From assembly GCA_963205245.1 (NCBI GenBank), contig CAUJIB010000051.1:1-35292 (forward strand): a stretch of DNA of 35,292 bases, in the 5' to 3' direction. The position numbers were made by a program, and so were the translations under genes. The number at the start of each line of letters is the position of its first letter. The first letter of the stretch is position 1. Positions 32,578-35,292 of the stretch are shown here, piece by piece. The stretch comes from Pseudomonadota bacterium (lineage in GTDB: Bacteria > Pseudomonadota > Alphaproteobacteria > Rickettsiales > SXRF01). The notes below the pieces were generated by a model. That model did no database searches. It was not told the DNA's origin and was given only the letters and a program-made list of their open reading frames with translations.

Positions 32578-35292
<2,715 letters not shown>

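Overview
The window looks like an AT-rich alphaproteobacterial chromosome. The evidence is a gene set colinear with the Rhodobacter gene transfer agent (RcGTA) and alphaproteobacterial-type versions of dGTPase, PrfC, ObgE, ProB, PdxJ, bactofilin, ThiC and AlaRS. Biosynthetic genes for proline, pyridoxal phosphate and thiamine argue against an extremely reduced endosymbiont. The repeat style and the many orphan proteins remind me of Rickettsiales- or Holosporales-like lineages, but I cannot fix the family from sequence alone.

Positions 1-21594 hold a GTA/HK97-type head-tail cluster in canonical order: prohead protease (gp4-like, cut by the window edge), major capsid protein (gp5), a capsid-adjacent beta-rich protein, a small head protein, head-tail adaptor (gp6), head-closure protein (gp7), tail terminator (gp8, DUF3168), DUF2460 (gp12), DUF2163 (gp13), NlpC/P60 peptidase (gp14) and the giant TIM-barrel tail-tip protein (gp15). 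The cluster is unusual in two ways. First, almost every junction carries unrelated 'cargo' genes on either strand, often with their own ribosome binding site, hairpin or promoter-like sequence, like phage morons. They include orphan proteins, a membrane-protein/SUEL-lectin-like pair, a DUF2335 protein, a secreted spherulin-4-like glycosidase and a tRNA-Ser flanked by repeats. Second, the block expected between gp8 and gp12 (tail tube, tail chaperones, tape measure) is not recognisable. Its place is taken by three large orphan proteins (8269-12686), two of which share an N-terminal motif. This trio is the best candidate for something undescribed.

Positions 21605-35292 are mostly housekeeping: dgt; prfC (reverse strand); a lipoprotein-obgE-proB operon; a hicAB toxin-antitoxin pair behind a strong palindromic operator, followed by a DUF6941-like gene; pdxJ; an internally deleted HAD phosphatase; an orphan helical protein; bactofilin with a clear terminator; a geranylgeranyl-reductase-like flavoprotein; a broken GIY-YIG endonuclease gene; thiC; and the C-terminal part of alaS. 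thiC follows alaS by 5 nt, so there is no room for the usual thiamine riboswitch between them.

Functionally, the left part would encode capsid, neck and tail-tip parts of a GTA or domesticated prophage. Without an identifiable tail tube or tape measure it is either defective, completed from elsewhere, or rebuilt with new parts. The terminase and portal genes would be expected just left of position 1.
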